A stretch of 64,000 nucleotides of DNA from the NCBI RefSeq assembly GCF_004363095.1, contig NZ_SNYO01000003.1, forward strand, positions 558,001 through 622,000, written 5' to 3'. Positions 17,146 through 24,719 of this stretch are shown here, in pieces. A model generated the notes under the pieces. It was given only the letters and a program-made list of their open reading frames with translations. It was not told where the DNA came from and made no database searches. Both the position numbers and the translations under genes were made by a program. Within the stretch, counting starts at the first letter, position 1; each line of letters begins with the position of its first letter. Origin of the DNA: Actinomycetospora succinea. Lineage in GTDB: Bacteria; Actinomycetota; Actinomycetes; Mycobacteriales; Pseudonocardiaceae.

Positions 17146-19005
17146 ATGGGCCACTACCGGGCGAACGTCCGCGACATCGAGTTCAACCTCTTCGAGGTCT
17201 TCCGCGTCCAGGACCGGTTCGGCTCCGGGCCCTTCGCCGACGCCGACGAGGAGACCGCGCGGGCCCTGCTGGGCGAGGTCGCGTCGATGGCCGAGGGGCC
17301 GCTCGCCGACTCCTACGAGTCGGGCGACCGCAACCCCGTCCGCTTCGACCCGGCGACCAACACCGCCCACCTCGACGAGGGCATCAAGAAGTCCTACCGC
17401 GCGCTGTGGGACGGCGAGTGGTGGCGGCTCTCGGCCGACAACGCCATCGGCGGCATGGGCGTCCCGCCCTCGGTGCAGTGGTCGGCCGGCGAGATGATCC
17501 TCGGCGCGAACGCCCCGGTGTTCATGTACATGGCGGGCCCGAACTTCGCGTCGGTCGTCTACCGCAACGGGACCGAGCAGCAGAAGCGCTGGGCGCAGAT
17601 CATGGTCGACCGCGGCTGGGGCGCCACGATGGTGCTCACCGAGCCGGACGCGGGCTCCGACGTGGGCGCCGGGCGCACCAAGGCCCGCGACAACGGCGAC
17701 GGCACCTGGTCGATCGAGGGCGTCAAGCGCTTCATCACCTCAGGCGACTCGGGCGACCTCCACGAGAACATCATGCACCTGGTGCTCGCCCGCCCCGAGG
17801 GCGCGAAGGCGGGCACCAAGGGCCTCTCGCTGTTCCTCGTCCCGAAGTTCCACTTCGACGACACCACCGGCGAGCCGGGCGAGCGCAACGGCGCGTACGT
17901 CACCAACGTCGAGCACAAGATGGGCCTCAACGCCTCGGCCACCTGCGAGCTGACGCTCGGCGCCACCGGCACGCCCGCGATCGGCTGGCTGCTCGGCGAG
18001 GTGCACGACGGCATCGCGCAGATGTTCCAGGTCATCGAGTACGCGCGGATGATGGTCGGCACCAAGGCCATCGGCACCCTGTCGACGGGCTACCTGCGCG
18101 CGCTCGAGTACGCCAAGGAGCGCATCCAGGGCGCCGACCTCACCAAGCAGACCGACAAGACCGCCCCGCGCGTCCCGATCACCCAGCACCCCGACGTGCG
18201 CCGCAGCCTCATGACGCAGAAGGCGTACGCCGAGGGCCTGCGCGCCGTGTACGGGTTCACCGCGACCTACCAGGACGTCATCCGCTTCGGCGAGGCGCCC
18301 GAGGCCGAGCGGGGCGCGGTCTCCCAGGAGGAGATCACCCTCGCCGAGAAGGTCAACGACCTGCTGCTCCCGATCGTCAAGGGCGTCGGGTCGGAGCGGG
18401 CGTCGGAGCAGCTCATCCAGGCGCTGCAGACCCTCGGTGGCTCCGGCTACCTGCAGGACTACCCGCTCGAGCAGTACATCCGCGACGCCAAGATCGACTC
18501 GCTGTACGAGGGCACCACGGCGATCCAGGCGCAGGACTTCTTCTTCCGCAAGATCGTCCGGGACAACGGCCAGGCGCTCATGCACGTCGCCGGCCAGGTC
18601 CAGGCGTTCCTCGACGCCGAGGGCGGCAACGGGCGGCTCAAGGAGGAGCGGGCGCTGCTCGCCACCGCGCTGGGCGACGTGCAGGCGTCGCTGGGGGCGA
18701 TGGTCGGGTTCCTGACCTCCTCGCAGGAGGAGGTCACCAACCTCTACAAGGTCGGCCAGCACGCGGTCCGCTTCCTGCTGAGCGTGGGCGACATGCTCAT
18801 CGGGTGGCTGCTGCTGCGCCAGGCCGAGGTCGCCGGCCAGGTGCTCGACGCCGGGACCGCCGGCCGCGACCAGGCCTTCTACGAGGGCAAGATCGCCGTC
18901 GCGCGCTTCTTCGCCCGCAACGTCCTGCCCGAGCTCACGTCCCGCCGCGCGATCATCGAGGGCGCCGAGAACTCGATCATGGAGATGGACGTGGCATCGT
19001 TCTGA
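17146..19005 (+). CDS. FadE5-type acyl-CoA dehydrogenase
   Basis: This 619-residue flavoprotein oxidises acyl-CoA to enoyl-CoA in beta-oxidation. It matches the long mycobacterial FadE5 group: start [19 protein letters not shown], the motif [17 protein letters not shown], a catalytic Glu near residue 455 in [14 protein letters not shown], and a C-terminal extra domain ending [14 protein letters not shown] 17146 follows GGAGCGAGG. FadE5 of M. tuberculosis accepts a broad chain-length range. Two palindromes upstream suggest repressor control by acyl-CoA. The DUF72 gene follows 3 bp later. Confidence 0.93.
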   Translation: MGHYRANVRDIEFNLFEVFRVQDRFGSGPFADADEETARALLGEVASMAEGPLADSYESGDRNPVRFDPATNTAHLDEGIKKSYRALWDGEWWRLSADNAIGGMGVPPSVQWSAGEMILGANAPVFMYMAGPNFASVVYRNGTEQQKRWAQIMVDRGWGATMVLTEPDAGSDVGAGRTKARDNGDGTWSIEGVKRFITSGDSGDLHENIMHLVLARPEGAKAGTKGLSLFLVPKFHFDDTTGEPGERNGAYVTNVEHKMGLNASATCELTLGATGTPAIGWLLGEVHDGIAQMFQVIEYARMMVGTKAIGTLSTGYLRALEYAKERIQGADLTKQTDKTAPRVPITQHPDVRRSLMTQKAYAEGLRAVYGFTATYQDVIRFGEAPEAERGAVSQEEITLAEKVNDLLLPIVKGVGSERASEQLIQALQTLGGSGYLQDYPLEQYIRDAKIDSLYEGTTAIQAQDFFFRKIVRDNGQALMHVAGQVQAFLDAEGGNGRLKEERALLATALGDVQASLGAMVGFLTSSQEEVTNLYKVGQHAVRFLLSVGDMLIGWLLLRQAEVAGQVLDAGTAGRDQAFYEGKIAVARFFARNVLPELTSRRAIIEGAENSIMEMDVASF

Positions 19006-19008
19006 CGC

Positions 19009-19902
19009 GTGGCCGTACGGATCGGGACCTCCGGGTGGATCTACCCGCCCTGGCGGCGGGTGTTCTACCCGGAGGGCCTGGTCCAGCGTCGTGAGCTGAC
19101 CTACCTCGCCGAGCGCCTCGACACCGTCGAGATCAACGGCTCGTTCTACTTGCTCCAGCGCGCCTCGAGCTACCGCACGTGGGCGGAGCGCACGCCCGAC
19201 GACTTCGTGTTCGCGGTCAAGGGCGGGCGCTTCGTCACGCACATGAAGAAGCTGCGCGGCGTCGAGGAGGGGCTCGCCAACTTCTTCGCGTCCGGCCCGC
19301 TGGCCCTCGGGCCGAAGCTCGGGCCGGTCCTCTGGCAGCTCCCGCCGCAGCTCGGCTACGACGCGGAGCGGATCGAGGACTTCCTCGCCCTGCTGCCGCG
19401 CACCACCGGCGAGGCCGCGGCGATGGCCGCCGGGCACACCGACAAGGTCCCGGAGCCCTGCACGGAGACCGAGCATGATCGACCCATGCGCCACGCCCTG
19501 GAGGTCCGGCACGCGACGTACCGCGACCCCGGGTTCGTCGCGCAGCTGCGCCGGCACGGGGTCGCGCTCGTCGTCTCCGACACCGCGGGCACGTTCCCGC
19601 GCCTCGACGACGTCACCGCCGACCTCGTCTACGTGCGCCTGCACGGCGACACCGAGCTCTACGCCAGCGGTTACACCGCCGGCTCCCTCGACCGCTGGGC
19701 CGCGCTGATCCGCGCCTGGGCCGCGGGCGACGCGCCGACCTCGGAGGACACCGTCGCGCCCGACGACCCGCCGCCCGCGGCCCCGGACGGGCGCGACGTC
19801 GTCGTGTACTTCGACAACGACATCAAGGTGCACGCGCCGTTCGACGCGATGGGTCTGCGGGAGCGGGTCAGATCCGGCGCGCCCGCGCCTCGACGATCGT
19901 GA
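19009..19902 (+). CDS. DUF72 domain-containing protein
   Basis: The 297 residues match the DUF72 (YecE-like) TIM-barrel family: RIGTSGWIYPPWR, EINGSFYLLQRASSYRTWAERTP, FVFAVKGGRFVTHMKKL, a long central HALEVRH and the ending VYFDNDIKVHAPFDA. The family is widespread and has no established activity. GTG 19009 lies 3 bp after the FadE5-type stop, so co-transcription is likely. The 3' end overlaps the opposite-strand DUF1206 gene by 35 bp. Confidence 0.9.
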   Translation: MAVRIGTSGWIYPPWRRVFYPEGLVQRRELTYLAERLDTVEINGSFYLLQRASSYRTWAERTPDDFVFAVKGGRFVTHMKKLRGVEEGLANFFASGPLALGPKLGPVLWQLPPQLGYDAERIEDFLALLPRTTGEAAAMAAGHTDKVPEPCTETEHDRPMRHALEVRHATYRDPGFVAQLRRHGVALVVSDTAGTFPRLDDVTADLVYVRLHGDTELYASGYTAGSLDRWAALIRAWAAGDAPTSEDTVAPDDPPPAAPDGRDVVVYFDNDIKVHAPFDAMGLRERVRSGAPAPRRS

Positions 19903-20764
19903 ACAGGCCGAACGCGACGAAGCCCAGTGCGACGACCACGAGCAGCAGCGGGCCGTAGGGCTGCCCGGCGAGGGTCTTGAGCGCGCCGTCGAGGCCGCTC
20001 GCCCACGACGGGTCGGCGCGGATCGCCGCGACGCCGAACAGCACGCCCATCACCGCGAACGCCACGGCGCGCAGCACGTGGCCGGCGATCCCGAGCCAGC
20101 GCACGGGCGTGCGCAGCCGGGCGGGGATGCGGGACCAGTCGAGGTCCTCGGCGAAGTCGACGGTGACCCCGGACCAGGCGGTCGCGCCGGCGACGACGAG
20201 CACGATCACCGCGACGATCCCGACGAGGACCTGGCCCGCGGGCAGCGTCAGCAGGCTCGCGGTGGCCTGCTGGGAGCCGCCGCTGCTCGAGCCCGAGGAC
20301 CCCGTGACCAGCAGCTGGACGCCGACGACGGCCACACCGAGGACGCCGAGGGCCTTGCCGCCCGCCCCGATGCGGCGCTGGGTGCGGCTCCAGCCGGTGG
20401 CCCAGCGGAAGCCGTTGACGGCGGCGATGCCCTGCCAGAGCGCGAAGGCCACGAGACCGACGACGATGACGATGATCGCGACGAACCCGAAGGGCTCCGC
20501 GGCGAGCGTGGCGATCGCGCCCTGCTGGTCGGCCTGGCCGCCGCCCTGCGTCGCGACCTGGACGGCGAGCACGCCGATCAGCAGGTGCACGAGGCCGTAC
20601 CCGACGAGCCCGACGCGGCCGAGCAGCTCGACGGCCCGGTGCGGGGCCTCGCCCTCGCCGTCGCCGTGGCTGACGTCGCCGAGCCGGTCGCGGGCGCCGT
20701 CGACGACGCGGGAGACGGCGTCGCCCGAGGAACCCTGCGAGGAGTGCTCCGCGGAGGCGCTCAC
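19868..20764 (-). CDS. DUF1206 family membrane protein
   Basis: The 298-residue protein has six predicted membrane helices arranged as three two-helix repeats, the DUF1206 pattern. Repeated elements include GRVGLVGYGLVHLLIG, IGAGGKALGVLGVAVVG and LGIAGHVLRAVAFAVMGVLF. The N-terminal 40 residues are hydrophilic. GTG 20764 overlaps the VanW-like stop by 4 bp (GTGA), so the genes are translationally coupled. Function is not established for this family. Confidence 0.88.
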   Translation of the reverse strand: MSASAEHSSQGSSGDAVSRVVDGARDRLGDVSHGDGEGEAPHRAVELLGRVGLVGYGLVHLLIGVLAVQVATQGGGQADQQGAIATLAAEPFGFVAIIVIVVGLVAFALWQGIAAVNGFRWATGWSRTQRRIGAGGKALGVLGVAVVGVQLLVTGSSGSSSGGSQQATASLLTLPAGQVLVGIVAVIVLVVAGATAWSGVTVDFAEDLDWSRIPARLRTPVRWLGIAGHVLRAVAFAVMGVLFGVAAIRADPSWASGLDGALKTLAGQPYGPLLLVVVALGFVAFGLFTIVEARARRI

Positions 20765-22854
20765 CGGCCGTTGCAGGTGACGGTCGGCTGCGGCTCGTAC
20801 CGGACCGTGCGCGGCTCGCGGCGGACCTCGCCGGTCTGCAGGTTCCGCAGCACCCGGGTGTCGGTGATCGTGAAGCCCTCGGAGCCCTGGGAGGCCTTGC
20901 ACTCCGGGTTGCCCCCGAGGTCACGCACGCCGGGCGGGGTCTGGTTGGTGCGCGGCCCCGGCTCCGACGTCACCTCGAAGCGCTTGATCCCGTAGAGCTG
21001 CACGGTGATCGACGACGGCGTCCACTGCGTCCGGATGTAGATCGGGGTGGGGCCGTCGTTGCCCAGGCGCAGGTCGATCGAGCCCTCGAAGACCGTCGCC
21101 TCGCGTCCCGCCGGGTAGCGGGTGATGTAGTAGCTGTGCTCCTTGTGCTCCACGTTGCGGAGCCCGGCGAAGTAGCCGGCGTTGTAGAGCGTCGTGGCGA
21201 ACTGGGAGACGCCGCCGCCGACGCCGCGGCCCGGGGCGCCGTCGTCGATGATCCCGGCCGGGACGAAGCCGTTGGCCTCGTTGCGGGGGCTCGAGGCCTC
21301 GTTGAGGCTGAACACCGAGTTCGGGGCGATGACCTGACCGTTGACGATCTCGGCGACGCGCTTGATGTTCTGGCCCGAGTCGGGCTTGAAGCCCCGGGTC
21401 GTGAACTCGCCGATCATCTCGGCCGGGCCCAGCGCGGCGAGCGACTCGGTGGTCACCTTCGGCGGGGTGGTCGTGTAGACGGCGTTGATGGCCCGCCCGG
21501 TGGCGGGCGGCGGGGCCACGGGCTCCGCGCCGGGCGCCGTCGGCGGCGGGGTGAACACCGGCGGGGCCTCGCCGTCGGGGCGGCCGAGCGCCTCGACGAC
21601 CCCGGAGAACGTCCGCGGCCAGTCGATCTCGCGACCGACCACGGCCGGCACGACCTCGGCCGTGGCGCCGTTGAACGCGAGCGTGGCGTCGCGGGGCTCG
21701 GCCTCGGTGGTCCGCAGCTGCGGCTCGATCGCCGCGATCGCCGCCGGCTCGTCGATGCCGGGCGTGAGGCCGCCGCGGCCGTCGGGGGTGAAGCGGACGA
21801 ACGAGGTGATCGCGCGGGTGGTGACCGTGGCGTTCTTCGCGTCGCCGACGACGGTCAGCGGGCCGGCCACGGCGGGGCGGGCGAAGCCGTCGATGGCGCG
21901 CTGGATGCCCTCGGGCGTCACCGTCACCGGGGTCTCGGCGACCGGCAGCGCGACCGGCGTCGGGTCCAGCCAGTGGTCGACGACGGCCTGGCCCGCGGTG
22001 GCGCCGTCGACGACCGAGCCGGGCACCGAGGGGACGGCGACGGGCTCGAGGCCCTCGTAGCGCACGGTGCCCTCGGCGACGGGGCGGTCGAGCTGCGGGC
22101 GCACGCCGTCGAGCGCCTGGCCGAGCGCGAAGGCGTTGACGCGGGTCACCGGGGCGACGTCGCGGGTGCCGAACAGCGAGGTCAGCCGCGTCCAGGGGTT
22201 GAAGGGCTGCTCGCCGGCGCGGGCGATGGTGCCCTCGACGTCGAGCTCGAGGCCCGCGGCGCGGGGGTCGACGGTGGCCGACGCCGTGCCGGCCTGCAGC
22301 GCCACCGGCTCCGAGGTGCGCCCGGAGAGCTGCGAGCGCAGCGCCTCCTCGGCCTCGGGCTTGCCCATGCCGCCGATCTCGACGCCCGCGACGGCGACGC
22401 CGCGCGGCACGTCGGTGGACGAGAGGAGCAGGTCGCCGACGTAGAGGACGGCGAGCAGGCCGACGACGGCCGCGCCGAGCAGCACGGGACGCCGGCGGCC
22501 CCCGCCCGACGAGGCCTCGTGGGCGCCGGGACCGGGGGGCGGGCCGTCGCCGGGCACCGTGGGGATCCACGCGGTGCGGTCCGGGTCGGTCGTCGCGGCG
22601 GCGTGCGCCGGGCCGTCGTCCGGGCCGTCGTGGGGGCCGCCGTGTGGGCCGCCGTGTGGGGAGGAGTCGGTCTCGAGCGGTGGCCCGACGACCGTGCTGC
22701 CCGGCGCGCCGACCGTGTCGCCGGACATGGCGCGCGTCGGCTCGTCGAGCGCCCCGTGCTCGGTGCGGGCCTCGGTGTGCGCCCCGTGCTCGGTGACCGA
22801 CTCGTCGGTGTCGACGGCCGTGTCCTCGGGCGTGCGTCCCCCGGGTGACGTCAC
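20761..22854 (-). CDS. VanW family protein with peptidoglycan-binding-like repeats
   Basis: The 697-residue protein starts with about 140 hydrophilic residues (with a short HGGP repeat), then one membrane helix (RRPVLLGAAVVGLLAVLYVGDLLLS split across its ends), placing the rest outside the cell. Two PG_binding_4/YoaR-like domains (about 200-430) precede the VanW domain (about 500-640), which has SVFSLNEASSP, GAPGRGVGGGVSQFATTLYNAGYFAG and YYITRYPAGREATV. VanW proteins are often linked to cell-wall and vancomycin-resistance loci, but the activity is unproven; this is not evidence of resistance. GTG 22854 overlaps the GroES-like stop by 4 bp. Confidence 0.9.
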   Translation of the reverse strand: MTSPGGRTPEDTAVDTDESVTEHGAHTEARTEHGALDEPTRAMSGDTVGAPGSTVVGPPLETDSSPHGGPHGGPHDGPDDGPAHAAATTDPDRTAWIPTVPGDGPPPGPGAHEASSGGGRRRPVLLGAAVVGLLAVLYVGDLLLSSTDVPRGVAVAGVEIGGMGKPEAEEALRSQLSGRTSEPVALQAGTASATVDPRAAGLELDVEGTIARAGEQPFNPWTRLTSLFGTRDVAPVTRVNAFALGQALDGVRPQLDRPVAEGTVRYEGLEPVAVPSVPGSVVDGATAGQAVVDHWLDPTPVALPVAETPVTVTPEGIQRAIDGFARPAVAGPLTVVGDAKNATVTTRAITSFVRFTPDGRGGLTPGIDEPAAIAAIEPQLRTTEAEPRDATLAFNGATAEVVPAVVGREIDWPRTFSGVVEALGRPDGEAPPVFTPPPTAPGAEPVAPPPATGRAINAVYTTTPPKVTTESLAALGPAEMIGEFTTRGFKPDSGQNIKRVAEIVNGQVIAPNSVFSLNEASSPRNEANGFVPAGIIDDGAPGRGVGGGVSQFATTLYNAGYFAGLRNVEHKEHSYYITRYPAGREATVFEGSIDLRLGNDGPTPIYIRTQWTPSSITVQLYGIKRFEVTSEPGPRTNQTPPGVRDLGGNPECKASQGSEGFTITDTRVLRNLQTGEVRREPRTVRYEPQPTVTCNGR

Positions 22855-23180
22855 AGGTACAACCCCGTCCCGCTCGAGCTCGATTCGCTGGTCTCGCTCG
22901 CGACCGCGTGCAGGTCCCGCTCGCGGAGCACGACGTAGGTCCGCCCCGTCACGTCGACCTCGAAGTGGTCGTCCTGCGCGTAGAGCACCCGGTCGCCCAC
23001 CGCCACGCTGCGGACGTGCTGCCCCGTGCCGAAGACCTCGCCCCACACCAGCCGCTTGGCGGGCTGGGCGGTCGCGGGGATCACGATGCCGCCACTGCTG
23101 CGACGTTCGCCCTCGCCTTGGACGGGGGCGACCATGACACGGTCGTGGAGCATCTGGATCTCCAGCCTGGGATCCGACAC
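22851..23180 (-). CDS. GroES-like (Cpn10 family) protein
   Basis: The 109 residues fit a Cpn10 domain: IQMLHDRVMVAP, RRSSGGIVIPATAQ, a GEVFGTGQHVRSVAVGDRVLYA segment and VVLRERDLHAV. This paralogue is not beside groEL and is longer than canonical GroES at the C-terminus (Ser-rich TSESSSSGTG). Such stand-alone actinobacterial GroES-like proteins are common and uncharacterised; it may not serve GroEL. Start is GTG 23180. It is first in a coupled trio with the VanW-like and DUF1206 genes. Confidence 0.85.
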   Translation of the reverse strand: MSDPRLEIQMLHDRVMVAPVQGEGERRSSGGIVIPATAQPAKRLVWGEVFGTGQHVRSVAVGDRVLYAQDDHFEVDVTGRTYVVLRERDLHAVASETSESSSSGTGLYL

Positions 23181-23276
23181 GCCGGGATCGTACGGGGCGC
23201 CCGGATTCGGACGGAGCGCAGGGCCGGGTGGCGCAGCGGGGCCGGTGCGGGCCGGAGAAGGCCCGGAACGTGGAAC

Positions 23277-23321
23277 GCCCCGTGGCCCTGCCAGGTCGGG
23301 GGTCCGGCAGCGCCACGGGGC
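23277..23321. terminator. Long hairpin downstream of the AAA ATPase gene
   Basis: GCCCCGTGGC pairs with GCCACGGGGC, and inside it CTGCC with GGCAG, separated by a single C-C mismatch. The total stem is 15 bp around a 13-base loop. It sits 92 bp after the ATPase stop and 97 bp before the GroES-like start, so it likely ends the ATPase transcript, though it could act in the GroES-like leader. Confidence 0.65.
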
Positions 23322-23412
23322 TCGCCGGGTAGTTCGTCCCCGGAGTGGACGGCGTTAACAGCGCTTTTCGAGTTCACACGTTCGGAGTAGTACGGCGCCG
23401 GACGGCCCGGTC

Positions 23413-24603
23413 TCAGTCGCGGCCGAGCAGGAAGCGCCCGAAGTGCGGGACGGTGAACGCGATCCAGCCGCGCTCGGCGGAGAACACCAGGCCCTTGCGC
23501 AGGAGGCTGTCGCGCGCCGGCGAGAGCGACGAGGGCTTGCGGCCGAGGTGGGCGGCCAGCTTCGAGGTGGGCACCGGCTCGTCGCGCCCCTCGCCGAGCT
23601 CGGCCATGCCCTGCAGGTACTCGCGCTCGGCGGGCGTCGCGCGCTCGTAGCGGGAGCCGAAGAACCCGACGGCCAGCTCGGCGCTCGCCTCCGGGGCGGC
23701 CATGCGGACGTCGTCGGCGTCGATCGGGCTCTGCACGGCCGCGTCCCACGCCGCCTTGCCGTAGGCCTGCACGAAGTACGGGTAGCCGCCCGAGACCTCG
23801 TAGAGCGCGTCGAGCGCGGCCTCGGTGAGCTCGGCGTCCTCGCGCTTGGCGGGGACGGTCAGGGCGAGGTCGGCGTCGGCGCGGTTCAGCTGCCCGATCA
23901 TCGCGTAGCGGAAGAGCCGCTCCGAGTACGACTTCGACGCGCTCAGCACGGCGGGCAGGTGCGGCAGGCCGGCGCCGACGACGACCAGCGGGGCGCCCGA
24001 CTGCGAGAGCTCGTGGCAGGCGGCGCAGAGCGCGGAGACATCGTCGTCGCGCAGGTCCTGCATCTCGTCGATGAGCAGCGCGATGCCCACCCCGACGTCG
24101 GCGGCGAGCTCGGCGCACACCCCGAACAGCTCGACGAGGTCGATCTCGATGTCGCCGGAGTCGGCGCGCCCGTTCTGCACCGGCACGTCGATGCCGGGCT
24201 GCCAGCGGTCCTTGATCTTGGCGTCGGACGGCGTCGCCTTGAGCGCGAACGCCTTGAGGACGCCGAGCGTCTCCTCGACGCGGTCGGGCGCGCGGTGGTG
24301 GACCGCGAGGTCGCGGACCGCGCGGTGCAGCGCGGCGGACAGGGGCCGGCGCAGGTCGGCGTCCGGGCGGGCCTCGAGCTTGCCGGCGCCCCACCCCGCC
24401 CGCACGGCCATCGAGCGCAGCTCGCCGAGCAGCACCGTCTTGCCCACCCCGCGCAGGCCGGTGAGGACGAGGCTGCGCTCCGGGCGGCCGCGCGCGACCC
24501 GCTCGAGCACGACGTCGAAGGCGTCGACCTCCCGGTCGCGTCCGGCGAGCTCCGGCGGCCGCTGTCCGGCGCCGGGCGCGTACGGGTTCCGCACGGGGTC
24601 CAT
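23413..24603 (-). CDS. AAA-type ATP-binding protein (Orc/Cdc6-like P-loop)
   Basis: A 396-residue P-loop ATPase. Walker A is LTGLRGVGKTVLL (about residues 46-58), Walker B ALLIDEMQDL, and a sensor-like VVVGAGLPHLP follows. The C-terminal 80 residues look like a winged helix (TSKLAAHLGRKPSSLSPARDSLLRKGLV), which suggests DNA or protein binding. I choose ATG 24603, with GAGAGG 6 nt upstream, over the TTG at 24609. Similar actinobacterial proteins are annotated only as ATP-binding. It is 116 bp downstream of the Hsp70-like gene on the same strand. Confidence 0.85.
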   Translation of the reverse strand: MDPVRNPYAPGAGQRPPELAGRDREVDAFDVVLERVARGRPERSLVLTGLRGVGKTVLLGELRSMAVRAGWGAGKLEARPDADLRRPLSAALHRAVRDLAVHHRAPDRVEETLGVLKAFALKATPSDAKIKDRWQPGIDVPVQNGRADSGDIEIDLVELFGVCAELAADVGVGIALLIDEMQDLRDDDVSALCAACHELSQSGAPLVVVGAGLPHLPAVLSASKSYSERLFRYAMIGQLNRADADLALTVPAKREDAELTEAALDALYEVSGGYPYFVQAYGKAAWDAAVQSPIDADDVRMAAPEASAELAVGFFGSRYERATPAEREYLQGMAELGEGRDEPVPTSKLAAHLGRKPSSLSPARDSLLRKGLVFSAERGWIAFTVPHFGRFLLGRD

Positions 24604-24615
24604 GACCAACCTCTC

Positions 24616-24643
24616 GGGTCGAGCTCCGCTGCGCTCCGTCTCC
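24616..24643 (+). repeat. Dispersed repeat element, copy upstream of the ATPase gene
   Basis: GGGTCGAGCTCCGCTGCGCT followed by CCGTCTCC. Its reverse complement matches 27542-27568 at 26 of 27 positions, and its core matches the tandem units at 12194. It lies just upstream of the ATPase ribosome binding site. Confidence 0.75.
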
Positions 24644-24719
24644 CTCAGAGCGTATGGGGCTCTCTAGCGCGCACCCGATATCTCCCGAGAAACCCCGATC
24701 GGCGTGTCGCGTGCTGGCC

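Noticed and set aside
20761-22854. VanW-like gene as evidence of vancomycin resistance
   Set aside because: VanW-domain proteins are widespread in actinobacteria, and no vanHAX genes are present.
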